Assembly: GCA_002364615.1 (NCBI GenBank)
Contig: DEYP01000002.1
Location: forward strand, 1 to 64,000
From: Arsukibacterium sp. UBA3155
GTDB lineage: Bacteria; Pseudomonadota; Gammaproteobacteria; Enterobacterales; Alteromonadaceae
Reading direction: 5' to 3'
Length of the DNA: 64,000 nt
Positions within the stretch are counted from its first letter, which is position 1, and every line of letters starts with the position of its first letter. This document shows positions 26,485 through 35,758 of the stretch, piece by piece. The position numbers and the translations under genes were made by a program. Under the pieces are notes generated by a model. The model saw only the letters and a list, made by a program, of their open reading frames with translations, had not been told where the DNA came from and did not search any database.

Positions 26485-28020
26485 ATGGTTGACGCAGTTA
26501 ATTTTGTTGCTGATACAGTATTTGATACGGATGAGGGCAGCAGGCCCTGTCCGTCCTATGCCAGTTATGCCAGAACAGGTTTACTGAGCCGTTTTTTGCG
26601 TGAATCCAATCCGCTGAACGCGGTGTTATTCTGGCTGCAGCATATTGAAAGCCGTCCCTGTGCCGGGGCGGCTTTTATTGCCCCGGTGCTGGGCCGGGCC
26701 ATTGCCGAAATTGACAGCCTGATTAACCAGCAGCTTAATGCGGTGTTGCATCACCAGACATTTCAAACGTTGGAGGCCAGCTGGCGGGGCTTGTTGTACC
26801 TGACAGAGCAGGCCGAACGTTATGATCGCGAACAAAAAGTTAAAGTTAAACTTATTTCACTATCCTGGCCTGAGCTAAGTAAAGACATAAACCGGGCTAT
26901 CGATTTTGACCAGAGTGATTTCTTCAAACTCATTTACGACAACGAATTTGATATGGCAGGTGGCGAGCCATTTGGCGTTTTGGTTGGTGACTATCAGATC
27001 AGCCATAAAATCCGTCGTGGCCAGAGTATTAATGACCTCGATACGTTACAGGAAGTAGCGCGCACGGCTGCCGCTGCATTTGCGCCTTTTATTACCGCTG
27101 CCCACCCTTCGTTATTCGGGGTGGATCATTTCTCAGAACTTGGCCAGGTGACTGATATCGCCAGCCAGTTTAAACAGCCGGAATATGTTAAGTGGCGGGC
27201 GCTACGAAATATGGAAGATGCCCGCTTTCTGGGCTTGGTATTGCCACAGGTACTGATGCGCCCACCTTACAAGGACGATGGCAGCCGCACTGAAGGTTTT
27301 GTGTTTAAAGAACAATTTAGCCGGCCAGAGCGGGACTATCTGTGGGGTAATGCCGCCTGGGCGTTTGCCGGCGTGTTGGTCAGGGCCTATAGCGAGTCGG
27401 GCTGGTTTGGGCAAATACGCGGTATGAAAGCGGGCCATTATAACTTTGGCCTGGTGACCCATCTGCCGGTTAGCCAGTACGAAACCGAAAAATACCAGCC
27501 TTTTAATAAGCCATCGGTCAATTTGCTGGTGGGGCATCGCTTTGAAGCGGCGTTATCTGATGCCGGTTTTGTGCCGCTATCGGCTGTGCCGTACAGCGAT
27601 TTTTATGCGTTTTATAACAATGCCTCGGTGCAGGAGGCAAAAGCCTACGATAAAACCTTGTCGAGTGTAAACGCCAGGCTATCTGCCATGTTGCAGTACA
27701 TCTTATGTGTGGCCCGGTTTGCCCATTACATTAAGGTGATAGGTCGCGACAAAGTTGGGGGTTATGTCTCGGCAGAAGAATGCGAGCAGGAATTACAGCG
27801 CTGGCTACATAACTACACCACAGCCTCTGAGGATGCGTCATATGAAGTGCGGGCGCGCCGGCCTTTGCGTGAAGCGCGAATAAAAGTGAAAGAAAAAAGG
27901 GGCCAGCCCGGCCGCTATTATTCAGTGATCCAGTTACAGCCTCACTTTCAGCTGGATCAGATGGTGACATCAGTAAAATTAGTCGCGGAGCTATCTCCAA
28001 AGCAAAAGGCGTCAGCCTGA
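26485..28020 (+). CDS. Second TssC-like protein (ImpD type)
   Basis: A 511-residue paralogue of TssC, sharing the sheath landmarks (LEASWRGLLYLTEQ near residue 92, GGEPFGVLVGDYQIS near 152, ILCVARFAHYIKVIGRDKVGGY near 412, YEVRARRPL near 460). It has a distinct extra N-terminal stretch of about 60 residues and replaces the DPDLKCPTE region with NFGLVTHLPVSQYE. In Rhizobium imp loci and several other T6SS, an ImpD-type protein accompanies ImpC in the same position. It may be a sheath variant or an accessory part; this is unproven. AGGGACGG precedes the ATG. Confidence 0.9.
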   Translation: MVDAVNFVADTVFDTDEGSRPCPSYASYARTGLLSRFLRESNPLNAVLFWLQHIESRPCAGAAFIAPVLGRAIAEIDSLINQQLNAVLHHQTFQTLEASWRGLLYLTEQAERYDREQKVKVKLISLSWPELSKDINRAIDFDQSDFFKLIYDNEFDMAGGEPFGVLVGDYQISHKIRRGQSINDLDTLQEVARTAAAAFAPFITAAHPSLFGVDHFSELGQVTDIASQFKQPEYVKWRALRNMEDARFLGLVLPQVLMRPPYKDDGSRTEGFVFKEQFSRPERDYLWGNAAWAFAGVLVRAYSESGWFGQIRGMKAGHYNFGLVTHLPVSQYETEKYQPFNKPSVNLLVGHRFEAALSDAGFVPLSAVPYSDFYAFYNNASVQEAKAYDKTLSSVNARLSAMLQYILCVARFAHYIKVIGRDKVGGYVSAEECEQELQRWLHNYTTASEDASYEVRARRPLREARIKVKEKRGQPGRYYSVIQLQPHFQLDQMVTSVKLVAELSPKQKASA

Positions 28021-28030
28021 GGGATCTTAA

Positions 28031-28873
28031 ATGAAAAAACTTAATACCTTAATCAGTAGCGGTCAGTTAGCCGGTGCGTTAAACCATGCGCTGAGCGAGC
28101 TACGGGAAGACCCACTCAATGCCCAGATGCGTGCGGTGTACGTTGAGTTATTATGTATAGCCGGTGAGCTGGACAAAGCCGATGCTCAGCTGGACATGAT
28201 AGTACGTCAGCATCCGGACTTTCTGCTTGGCGCCGTCAATGTAAGACAGCTTATCCGGGCAGAAACTGCCCGGCGTGACTTTTACCAGGGTGGCATGACG
28301 GCCACTTTATTTGGTGAGCCGGCGCCGATGTTCAGCGCACTGTTAAAGCTTCGTTTAGCGATGCATGAGCAGGACATTGCCGGGGCGACGTTAGCGGCCG
28401 GGGAGATGGAACAACTGCGGCCACAGGTTGCTATTGCCTGTGGCGATAAGTGCCATACGGATATCCGTGACCTGGACGACAGTCTGGGGGGATATCTGGA
28501 GTTGTTTGGTACCGATGGCAAATATTACCTGGCCGGGTTTGAGCAAGTTGCCAGTTTAAAGCTGCATCCGGTGAAAAGCCTGCTCGACACCATTTGGCGG
28601 CGGGTTGATATCAGTATTGTCGACGGCCCACAGGGTGAGGCTTTTTTACCAATGATTTATGTGGCGAACCCTGTTGCTGATGCTGCCGATATTGATCCGT
28701 TAATACAACTTGGCCGGGCGACCGACTGGCATGAGCATAGTGATCGGCTGATTACCGGTACTGGCCAGAAAATGTTGTTGCTGGGCGAGCAGGCAGTAGC
28801 GCTCAGTGAGGTGTTCGAGCTTGACGCCATCAGTGAAGCTGAGCCTGCAGCTGTCGCGGCAATGGCTGAATAA
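28031..28873 (+). CDS. tagJ: T6SS accessory protein TagJ (ImpE family)
   Basis: A 280-residue ImpE/TagJ protein. The first 75 residues form a TPR-like helical repeat (LISSGQLAGALNHALSELREDPLNAQMR, VELLCIAGELDKADAQL); the C-terminal half carries GKYYLAGFEQVASLKLHP and the RRVDISIVDGPQGEAFLPMIY region typical of ImpE. In Pseudomonas TagJ binds TssB and marks the i3 subtype of T6SS, which fits this gene content. GAGGGAT precedes the ATG. Confidence 0.92.
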   Translation: MKKLNTLISSGQLAGALNHALSELREDPLNAQMRAVYVELLCIAGELDKADAQLDMIVRQHPDFLLGAVNVRQLIRAETARRDFYQGGMTATLFGEPAPMFSALLKLRLAMHEQDIAGATLAAGEMEQLRPQVAIACGDKCHTDIRDLDDSLGGYLELFGTDGKYYLAGFEQVASLKLHPVKSLLDTIWRRVDISIVDGPQGEAFLPMIYVANPVADAADIDPLIQLGRATDWHEHSDRLITGTGQKMLLLGEQAVALSEVFELDAISEAEPAAVAAMAE

Positions 28874-28878
28874 CCAAG

Positions 28879-29367
28879 ATGAAGGTACATCAGAAACAGG
28901 CGCTGCAAATGTCGCTGCTCGATCGGCTTATTGACGATGCACCTGGCCAGAAAGATCCCGGCCGGCAACGTCGTGGCTTTGATTTAAAAGCGTTGCGACA
29001 AAGTGTCCGGAGGGATCTGGAAAACCTGCTCAATACCCGGGTGCAATGGCACGTCTGGCCAGAGAGTTATCAGCAGTTGCAGCAAAGCCTGCTGAACTAT
29101 GGTCTGCCAGATTTTTCGGTAATGGTGGTCGACTCTATTGAAGGCCGCCAGCAGTTGTGTCGGGCAGTAGAGCAATGTATCCGCCGTTTTGAACCGAGGT
29201 TTGTTGAGGTAGAAGTGTCGTTAGCCGATGACGATCAAACCATTGAGCGGGTGTTACGGCTGCGGATCCAGGCATTGCTCTATGCCGACCCCGAGCCGGA
29301 ACATATTATGTTCGACTCCGAGGTGGAACCGGTGCATCTGGGGCTGACCATCAGGGATTATCAGTAA
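28879..29367 (+). CDS. tssE: T6SS baseplate protein TssE (gp25-like)
   Basis: A 162-residue protein of the phage gp25/lysozyme-like baseplate family. Seen: SLLDRLIDD near residue 12, LRQSVRRDLENLLNTR near 38-53, LNYGLPDFSV near 71 and AVEQCIRRFEPRF near 93-105. It joins the sheath to the baseplate with TssF, TssG and TssK. It shares one base with the tssF start codon region (TAATG). Confidence 0.95.
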   Translation: MKVHQKQALQMSLLDRLIDDAPGQKDPGRQRRGFDLKALRQSVRRDLENLLNTRVQWHVWPESYQQLQQSLLNYGLPDFSVMVVDSIEGRQQLCRAVEQCIRRFEPRFVEVEVSLADDDQTIERVLRLRIQALLYADPEPEHIMFDSEVEPVHLGLTIRDYQ

Positions 29368-31199
29368 TGAATGATGAGTTATTAAAGTATTACAATCGTG
29401 AACTGACGTTTATCCGCAGAATGGGGGCCGAATACGCCGAAAAATATCCGAAAATTGCCGGTCGGTTGCGTATTAGCGAAGAGACAGTTGAAGATCCACA
29501 TGTCTCGCGGTTAATTGAAGGTTTTGCCCTGCTCAGTGCTCAAATCCGGCAGAAGCTGGATGACAGTTTTCCCGAACTGACCGATGCCTTGCTGGGCCAG
29601 ATGTATCCGGATTATCAGGCACCTATTCCGTCCGTATCGGTATTAAAGCTGGTCAGTCAGAATGTCTCGACATCGGGTATTAAGATTAAACGTGGCACTC
29701 AGTTTGAAACCCGGGCTGAAGGGCTGAAGCCCTGTACGTTTCAGAGTTGCTATGACAGCGATATCTGGCCGCTGGAAGTGGTGCAGGCCGAATTTAAGAA
29801 TGCGCCATTTCATGCGCCAAGACCGCCAGCCAGTCCGACCGCTAAGGCCTTACTCAAGTTAACCTTAGCCTGTGAGTTTGATAACACCTCGTTGCAGGAA
29901 TTGGCGATAGGCCAGTTGCGATTCTACCTTAATGGTCAGCGTCATCATGTCTATAAGCTGTTTGAATTGATCCTCAGGCACGTTATTAGCATTGGCGTGG
30001 CGCCGACTGGCCAGCCTGAGCAGATGAAGTTTTTGCAACCTCGTCATATCCACGCCATTGGCTTTGCCGATGATGAGCAGGTTGTGCCTTACAGTCAGCG
30101 CAGTTTCAGTGGTTACCGGTTGCTTATTGAGCAATTTTTATGTCCGGAAAAGTTTCTGTTTTTTGGCCTGACCGGGTTGGATCCAAGCTGGCCGGGTATT
30201 GCCGATAAGGTAGATTTGTATTTTTATCTGGCCGAAGGGGCAGATGAGTTAGAGCGCCATGTTACCGCCGATAGCGTGTTGCTGGGCTGCACTCCGGTGA
30301 TTAATTTGTTTAAGCAAAAACTTGAGCCGGTGAAGTTAGAGTCGGCCCAATATGAGTACCGGCTGGCGCCGCGCTATCTGGATGCTGATGTCTGTGAGGT
30401 GGTACAGGTACAACAGGTACAGGCTTTTGATCCACACGGAAATGAAGTGACCCTCAATCCTTATTACAGCCAGGGCCACCCTGATTATCTGGCGCAACAG
30501 CAATTGTTCTGGCATACCCGGCGTGAATTTGTTGACTGGGCGGGGGGCTATGCGGAAGCGGGCACCGAAGTGTATTTATCCATTATTGACCGTCATTTCA
30601 AGGGCGTCAGTAGCCATGATGATCAACAAAACTGGGTTATTCAGGTTAACGCCCTGTGCAGTAACCGCAATCAGCCAGCTTATTTGCCATTTGGTGGCGG
30701 CGAGCCGGAATTTGCCATCAGTAAACACGCTGATGTGATTAAATCGGTACGTTGTCTGGTGGCACCAACCATGAGCATTCGCCCGGCACTTGCTGAGAGC
30801 AGCCGCTGGCAGCTGGTAAATCACCTTACCCTGAACCATTTTAGTGGTGAGCAGGCGTTAACGGTATTGCAGGAAACATTAAAACTATACGATTTTCGTT
30901 GCACGCCAGAATCAAAAGCGTTGATTGACGGTATTACCGGCCTGACCCTGAGCAGTGGCTCAGCGCGGGTTAATCAGCAGGGCCGGATTGCTGTTTGCAG
31001 CGGTACCGAAATTTTGCTGGAATTCAGTCAGTCTGCTTACACTGGCAGCAATGTGTATTTTTTCGCCAACATTCTCGATGCTTTCTTTGCCCAGTATGCC
31101 AGCATCAACAGCTACACCCGGCTTAGTGTCAAACTAAAAGAGCATGAACAACTCTACCATCGCTGGCCCGCCAGAGTAGGTAGCAGAGTATTGCTATGA
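29367..31199 (+). CDS. tssF: T6SS baseplate protein TssF
   Basis: A 610-residue VasA/ImpG protein. The opening LLKYYNRELTFIRRMGAEYAEKYPKIAGRLRI with DPHVSRLIEGFALLSAQIRQKLDDSFPELTDALL is diagnostic, as is the YPDYQAPIPS segment near residue 77. It starts at the last base of tssE, so is translationally coupled. It forms the F2G wedge with TssG. Confidence 0.96.
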   Translation: MNDELLKYYNRELTFIRRMGAEYAEKYPKIAGRLRISEETVEDPHVSRLIEGFALLSAQIRQKLDDSFPELTDALLGQMYPDYQAPIPSVSVLKLVSQNVSTSGIKIKRGTQFETRAEGLKPCTFQSCYDSDIWPLEVVQAEFKNAPFHAPRPPASPTAKALLKLTLACEFDNTSLQELAIGQLRFYLNGQRHHVYKLFELILRHVISIGVAPTGQPEQMKFLQPRHIHAIGFADDEQVVPYSQRSFSGYRLLIEQFLCPEKFLFFGLTGLDPSWPGIADKVDLYFYLAEGADELERHVTADSVLLGCTPVINLFKQKLEPVKLESAQYEYRLAPRYLDADVCEVVQVQQVQAFDPHGNEVTLNPYYSQGHPDYLAQQQLFWHTRREFVDWAGGYAEAGTEVYLSIIDRHFKGVSSHDDQQNWVIQVNALCSNRNQPAYLPFGGGEPEFAISKHADVIKSVRCLVAPTMSIRPALAESSRWQLVNHLTLNHFSGEQALTVLQETLKLYDFRCTPESKALIDGITGLTLSSGSARVNQQGRIAVCSGTEILLEFSQSAYTGSNVYFFANILDAFFAQYASINSYTRLSVKLKEHEQLYHRWPARVGSRVLL

Positions 31200-31223
31200 G
31201 TATGGCGTGATGGGAGAGCCACT

Positions 31224-32219
31224 ATGAGCTTCGCCGCGTTAGTTGCCAGCCCAGGCGATTTCGACTTTTACCAGGCGGTATATCAGATAGAGCGCCAGTT
31301 AAGTGCTGAGCAGAAAAAGTGGCACGGGGTGGGACGCGATGCGTTTCCCGGCGCAGAGCTGGTCCGGTTTAAGGCCGAGCAACATTTAGGTTTTGCCGGC
31401 CAGCCTATAAATAAAGCCAATGCACGCACCAACGATAACGATCAGCTGGCACTGGAGTTATATGTCAGTTTCCTGGGGTTAACCGGGCCCAGCGGGGTAA
31501 TGCCGCAGCATTATACCGAGATGTTATTGCAGCGCTTAAAGCAACGCGACGGCGCCATGCGTGACTTTTTCGATATGTTTAATCATCGACTGATTTCACT
31601 GTATTACCGGGCCTGGGAAAAATACCGGTTTGCTTGTCAGTATGAGATTGCCAATGGCTTAAATGATCCATTCAGTACCTTACTGCAACAACTCAGTGGC
31701 TGTAATGACAATCTTGGTTTGTATTACGCGGGGGCGTTTAGCCAGCGCAATCGCTCAAGCCAGTTTTTACAGCAAATATTAACGGATTTGCTGGGCGCGC
31801 CGGTTAAGGTGATTTCCTTGGCGGGCCGATGGTTGGCGCTGGCCAAAGAGGATCAAAGCCGGCTTAGCAGTCGCACCCTGCCTGAAGGTCAGAATGGCAT
31901 GCTGGGCCAAACCAGTATGTTGGGACAGCAGGTGTGGGATGTCAGCTCAGTGGTAGTGATTGAAGTTGCCCCACCCGCCAATACATTAGCCGGCTTTTTG
32001 CCAGGCGCCAGTCGCTACCAGTTAGTTCAGCATATTGCTGGCCGTTATCTCGACCCTCATTTGCAAGTTCGGTTGGTAGTAAAGGGGAGACAACAGGATT
32101 TCCCCTGTAGCCGTCTGGCTGACAGCACAACGTCGCTGGGCCGGGGTAGCCGCTTAAGTATTCGCGCTGCAATGTCGCAGCATCCCGCTCAGGTTGGTTT
32201 CCAACTGGGCCGGCTTTAA
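31224..32219 (+). CDS. tssG: T6SS baseplate protein TssG
   Basis: A 331-residue ImpH/VasB protein. Seen: FDFYQAVYQIER near residues 13-24, VRFKAEQHLGFAG near 48-61, SFLGLTGPSGVMPQHYTEML near 82-101 and DFFDMFNHRLISLYYRAWEKYRF near 114-136, all typical. It follows tssF by 24 bases with GGGAGAG upstream of the ATG. Wedge partner of TssF. Confidence 0.96.
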   Translation: MSFAALVASPGDFDFYQAVYQIERQLSAEQKKWHGVGRDAFPGAELVRFKAEQHLGFAGQPINKANARTNDNDQLALELYVSFLGLTGPSGVMPQHYTEMLLQRLKQRDGAMRDFFDMFNHRLISLYYRAWEKYRFACQYEIANGLNDPFSTLLQQLSGCNDNLGLYYAGAFSQRNRSSQFLQQILTDLLGAPVKVISLAGRWLALAKEDQSRLSSRTLPEGQNGMLGQTSMLGQQVWDVSSVVVIEVAPPANTLAGFLPGASRYQLVQHIAGRYLDPHLQVRLVVKGRQQDFPCSRLADSTTSLGRGSRLSIRAAMSQHPAQVGFQLGRL

Positions 32220-32239
32220 TTAATGCACAGGAAGCATTT

Positions 32240-34873
32240 ATGTCGACACATTCTCTAAAAAGTCTGGTAGAAACCCTCAATAACGAATGTAAACAGGCAC
32301 TTGAAGCTGCGACGGCGCGTTGCCAGTCTCGCAGCCACTATTCGGTAGAAATTGAACACTGGCTGGATGCTTTAGTACAACGCGATAGTGCTGATTTTTC
32401 ACTGGTGTTTCGGGCATTTGCCGTTGACACAGATAAAGTGCGCCAACAGCTGCAACAAGCTCTGGAGCAGCTGAAAACCGGAAATAATTCATTGCCGGGG
32501 ATCTCGGTACAACTGATTGGCTGGCTAAAAGCAACCTGGCTTAACACGACCATCGAGTTTAATGACCATCAGGTTCGCAGTGTCTACTTATTATATACCC
32601 TGCTGCAGGACGAGAGTCTCTCAGGTCTGATGTTACGCCGTATCCCAGAGCTGGATAAAATAAACGCCGCCGAGCTGTTACGGGTATGGCCTGGTCTGGC
32701 GGCTCAATCGGCCGAACAGGGCGGCGCAGCGGTTGCAGATACCAAGCCTGGTAAAACGCCGGCACTGGATCAATTTACCGTTGATTTAACGGCACAGGCG
32801 CGCGCTGGCAAGATTGATCCGATAGTAGGCCGCGATTTTGAGATCCGCCAGATGATCGATATTCTAACCCGCCGGCGTCAGAATAATCCGATATTAACGG
32901 GTGAAGCCGGCGTGGGTAAAACCGCTGTAGTAGAAGGCCTCGCCTTACGGATTGCAGCAGCGGACGTGCCGGAAAAACTTAAGGCTGTTGCCCTGCGGGT
33001 GCTTGATTTGGCCCTGTTACAGGCAGGTGCAGGCATGAAGGGCGAGTTTGAGAATCGCTTGAAAAACGTTATTAACGAAGTAAAGCAAAGCCCTACGCCG
33101 ATTATTTTGTTTATTGACGAAGCCCATACCATGATTGGCAGCGGCGGTCAGGCCGGACAGAACGATGCTGCCAATTTACTGAAACCCGCGCTGGCTCGTG
33201 GTGAGCTTAGAACCATCGCCGCCACTACCTGGGCCGAATACAAAAAGTACTTTGAGAAAGATGCGGCATTAACCCGACGTTTTCAGGTGGTAAAAGTAGA
33301 AGAGCCGAGCCCGGCAAAAGCTGTATTAATGATGCGTGGTTTGCTTGACGTGATGGAGCGCCATCATGGCGTGAGTATTACTGACAACGCATTGCAAGCC
33401 GCCGCGTATTTGTCTGACCGCTATATCAGTGGCCGTCAGCTGCCGGATAAAGCAGTAGGGCTACTTGATACCGCCTGTGCCAGGGTAGCGATGAGCCAGG
33501 ACGCAATACCCGGCCCGGTTGAAGATCAACAACGTATCGTTGATCAGTTAGCTCGTGAAATCAACGTATTGCAGCGCGAGCAGACGCTTGGCCAGATGCA
33601 CACCCGTCAGCTTGAGGAAATACAACAGCAATTAGCGCAGGCAAAAACGTTACGTGGTGAGCTGCAGCAACAATGGCAAACCCAGCGTGAGTGGGTGGCC
33701 AGGGCGCGGGAATTGGCAGCACAGCTGCAACAGGATGCCAGAACGACAACGAGCGACAACCCTGAGCAGGGCACTGAAACACCGGTTAATACCGGGCCAC
33801 TGCTCGAAGAGCTGAGTGCGCTGCGGGCGTCATTAGCCGAACTTAGCACCCCGATGGTGCATTGGCAGGTTACCGGGCAATTGATTGCAGAGGTGGTGGC
33901 TGACTGGACGGGTATACCGCTTGGTAAAATGCACTCTGATGAAATAAATACGGTGCTGGCACTGGAACAACACCTGGCAGAGCGGGTCGTTGGCCAGCAA
34001 CATGCTTTGCAACTGATTGCCCGCACCGTGCAAACCTCACGAGCGCAACTGGCAGATGAGAACAAGCCAAACGGTATCTTTTTGTTAACAGGTCCCAGCG
34101 GAGTGGGAAAAACGGAGACTGCACTGGCGATTGCAGAACAGGTTTACGGCAGCGAAGATAACCTTACCGTTATTAACATGTCGGAGTTTAAAGAAGAACA
34201 TAAAGTGTCGTTGTTACTGGGCTCGCCCCCAGGCTATGTCGGCTACGGCGAAGGCGGCATTTTAACTGAAGCCGTGCGTCGTAAGCCTTACAGCGTGGTA
34301 TTGTTGGATGAAATGGAAAAAGCGCATCCCGGAGTGCAGGATATTTTCTATCAGGTATTTGACAAAGGGTCGATTAAAGATGGGGAAGGGCGCGATATCG
34401 ATTTTAAAAATACCATCATTATTATGACCTCTAATGTCGGCACAGACACCACTATGCGGTTATTTGAAGATATCGACACTGCTCCCTCTGTTGCTGGCCT
34501 GACAAAAGCGTTAAAAGACGATTTACTGCAGATTTTTAAACCCGCTTTTTTGGGGCGGCTAAACGTTATTCCTTACCTGCCACTGGACGATGACAAACTG
34601 GCGATGATTAGCCGATTGCAGTTACAGCGGATTGTGCAGCGGTTACAGCAGCACTACAGTGCCGATTTCAGCTATCAGAGTGAGGTGATTGACGCCATTG
34701 TCAGTCGCTGTCAGGACGCTGGCTCCGGTGCGCGTACTATCCACAATATTCTGCAAAATACGTTATTACCGGAGTTGTCAGTCATGATCCTGCAGCGTAG
34801 CGCGCAGCAGCAAACCATTGAGCAGGTGCAGCTAAGTTTTAATGGCGAAACTTTCGATTACCATATTGATTAA
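32240..34873 (+). CDS. clpV: T6SS sheath-disassembly ATPase TssH (ClpV)
   Basis: An 877-residue AAA+ disaggregase that recycles contracted sheath. Clp-N repeats at residues 1-150, first AAA+ module with Walker A GEAGVGKT near 221-228 and [13 protein letters not shown], a middle coiled-coil region (about 440-540), second module with GPSGVGKT near 618-625, then [15 protein letters not shown] and [12 protein letters not shown]. Differs from ClpB in the N-terminal helix. It ends the structural operon; a 300-base AT-rich gap follows. Confidence 0.95.
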   Translation: MSTHSLKSLVETLNNECKQALEAATARCQSRSHYSVEIEHWLDALVQRDSADFSLVFRAFAVDTDKVRQQLQQALEQLKTGNNSLPGISVQLIGWLKATWLNTTIEFNDHQVRSVYLLYTLLQDESLSGLMLRRIPELDKINAAELLRVWPGLAAQSAEQGGAAVADTKPGKTPALDQFTVDLTAQARAGKIDPIVGRDFEIRQMIDILTRRRQNNPILTGEAGVGKTAVVEGLALRIAAADVPEKLKAVALRVLDLALLQAGAGMKGEFENRLKNVINEVKQSPTPIILFIDEAHTMIGSGGQAGQNDAANLLKPALARGELRTIAATTWAEYKKYFEKDAALTRRFQVVKVEEPSPAKAVLMMRGLLDVMERHHGVSITDNALQAAAYLSDRYISGRQLPDKAVGLLDTACARVAMSQDAIPGPVEDQQRIVDQLAREINVLQREQTLGQMHTRQLEEIQQQLAQAKTLRGELQQQWQTQREWVARARELAAQLQQDARTTTSDNPEQGTETPVNTGPLLEELSALRASLAELSTPMVHWQVTGQLIAEVVADWTGIPLGKMHSDEINTVLALEQHLAERVVGQQHALQLIARTVQTSRAQLADENKPNGIFLLTGPSGVGKTETALAIAEQVYGSEDNLTVINMSEFKEEHKVSLLLGSPPGYVGYGEGGILTEAVRRKPYSVVLLDEMEKAHPGVQDIFYQVFDKGSIKDGEGRDIDFKNTIIIMTSNVGTDTTMRLFEDIDTAPSVAGLTKALKDDLLQIFKPAFLGRLNVIPYLPLDDDKLAMISRLQLQRIVQRLQQHYSADFSYQSEVIDAIVSRCQDAGSGARTIHNILQNTLLPELSVMILQRSAQQQTIEQVQLSFNGETFDYHID

Positions 34874-34968
34874 TTATTACATTTAATAAACAAATTAAGT
34901 TGTAAACTTTTTTTATATTTATTGCCGACCTAATCGGTTAATTAAATAAATAAATAGTTAATTAAAAG

Positions 34969-34996
34969 TTGATCATAGTTTCTTAGAATGTATAAT
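34969..34996 (+). promoter_or_regulatory. Sigma70-like promoter ahead of hcp
   Basis: TTGATC (34969-34974) and a consensus TATAAT (34991-34996) stand 16 bases apart inside the 309-base AT-rich gap between clpV and hcp. The start site would lie near 35003, giving a leader of about 180 bases before the hcp ATG. The rest of the gap (34874-35182) holds no gene and no terminator that I can see. Confidence 0.6.
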
Positions 34997-35182
34997 TTGT
35001 ACAGTTTGAAAAAGTACTTTACCAACAAAGTCCGCTTTAATGTTTAAACATTGTTAAATGTGTTTGTGGTATGCATAGTGGCTGTAGGAAGTGTTTTTTT
35101 TGGCGTTTGGCCGGGGTGAGTTTGCCCGGGTTTATATCTGTCCTGAGTGGACACTATTTTAAATATGCAAAAGGAGCATAGC

Positions 35183-35662
35183 ATGCAAGCAAATACCTAC
35201 CTGCAGTATGGCGCGATCAAAGGCGAATCGACCGCTGATGAATTCAAAGACATGATCACTGTTTTATCTCTGGATTGGGGTTCTCACCGCGAGTTAACTT
35301 CATACACCGGTACGGCGATGGATCGTGAAGCCAGTTCTACCCGGTTAAACGATATTGTTATTACAAAACTGCAAGATAAATCATCACCGGATTTATTCAA
35401 AGAAGCGACTATTGGTAAAGGCCAGAAGGCGGTATTCCACATTACCAAGCAAGGCGACAAAATTGAAGAAATCATGAAAATTGAACTGACTGATGCGATG
35501 ATCAGCAGCTATCAGATGTCAGTTTCAGGTGACCGTCCTGTTGAAACTATCGTGATCAGCTACACCGAGTTGATGATGACTGTTACCCCAACAGACGACA
35601 AAAACAACGTTACTGCACCACTGGTATACGGTTACAGCGGCGTTAAAGGCGCCAAGCTGTAA
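35183..35662 (+). CDS. hcp: T6SS tube protein Hcp
   Basis: A 159-residue Hcp (TssD) that stacks as hexameric rings to form the inner tube and may carry cargo. Seen: YLQYGAIKGESTADEFKDMI at the N-terminus, then SWxx-type region LSLDWGSHRELTSYTGTAMDREAS and IVISYTELMMTVTP near the C-terminus. AAGGAG at 35171-35176 fixes the ATG at 35183; a frame extended upstream to 35147 has no such site. It has its own promoter. Confidence 0.95.
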   Translation: MQANTYLQYGAIKGESTADEFKDMITVLSLDWGSHRELTSYTGTAMDREASSTRLNDIVITKLQDKSSPDLFKEATIGKGQKAVFHITKQGDKIEEIMKIELTDAMISSYQMSVSGDRPVETIVISYTELMMTVTPTDDKNNVTAPLVYGYSGVKGAKL

Positions 35663-35671
35663 GGTTGAGCT

Positions 35672-35701
35672 GCAGCTGATGCCGCCTGCGGTGTCAGCTG
35701 C
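35672..35701 (+). terminator. Stem-loop between hcp and vgrG
   Basis: GCAGCTGA (35672-35679) pairs exactly with TCAGCTGC (35694-35701) and the interior adds CCG/CGG. There is no run of T after it, so it probably acts as an mRNA-stabilising or partial attenuating stem that keeps hcp expression above vgrG. Confidence 0.5.
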
Positions 35702-35758
35702 ACTTACTGCAAATCAGCCCGGAATTTTTACCAATCCATTCTTGATTGAGGCGAACGG

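Noticed and set aside
33607-34065. Minus-strand open frame of 152 codons within clpV
   Set aside because: Serine/cysteine-rich shadow translation opposite a strongly conserved AAA+ gene; no start signal.
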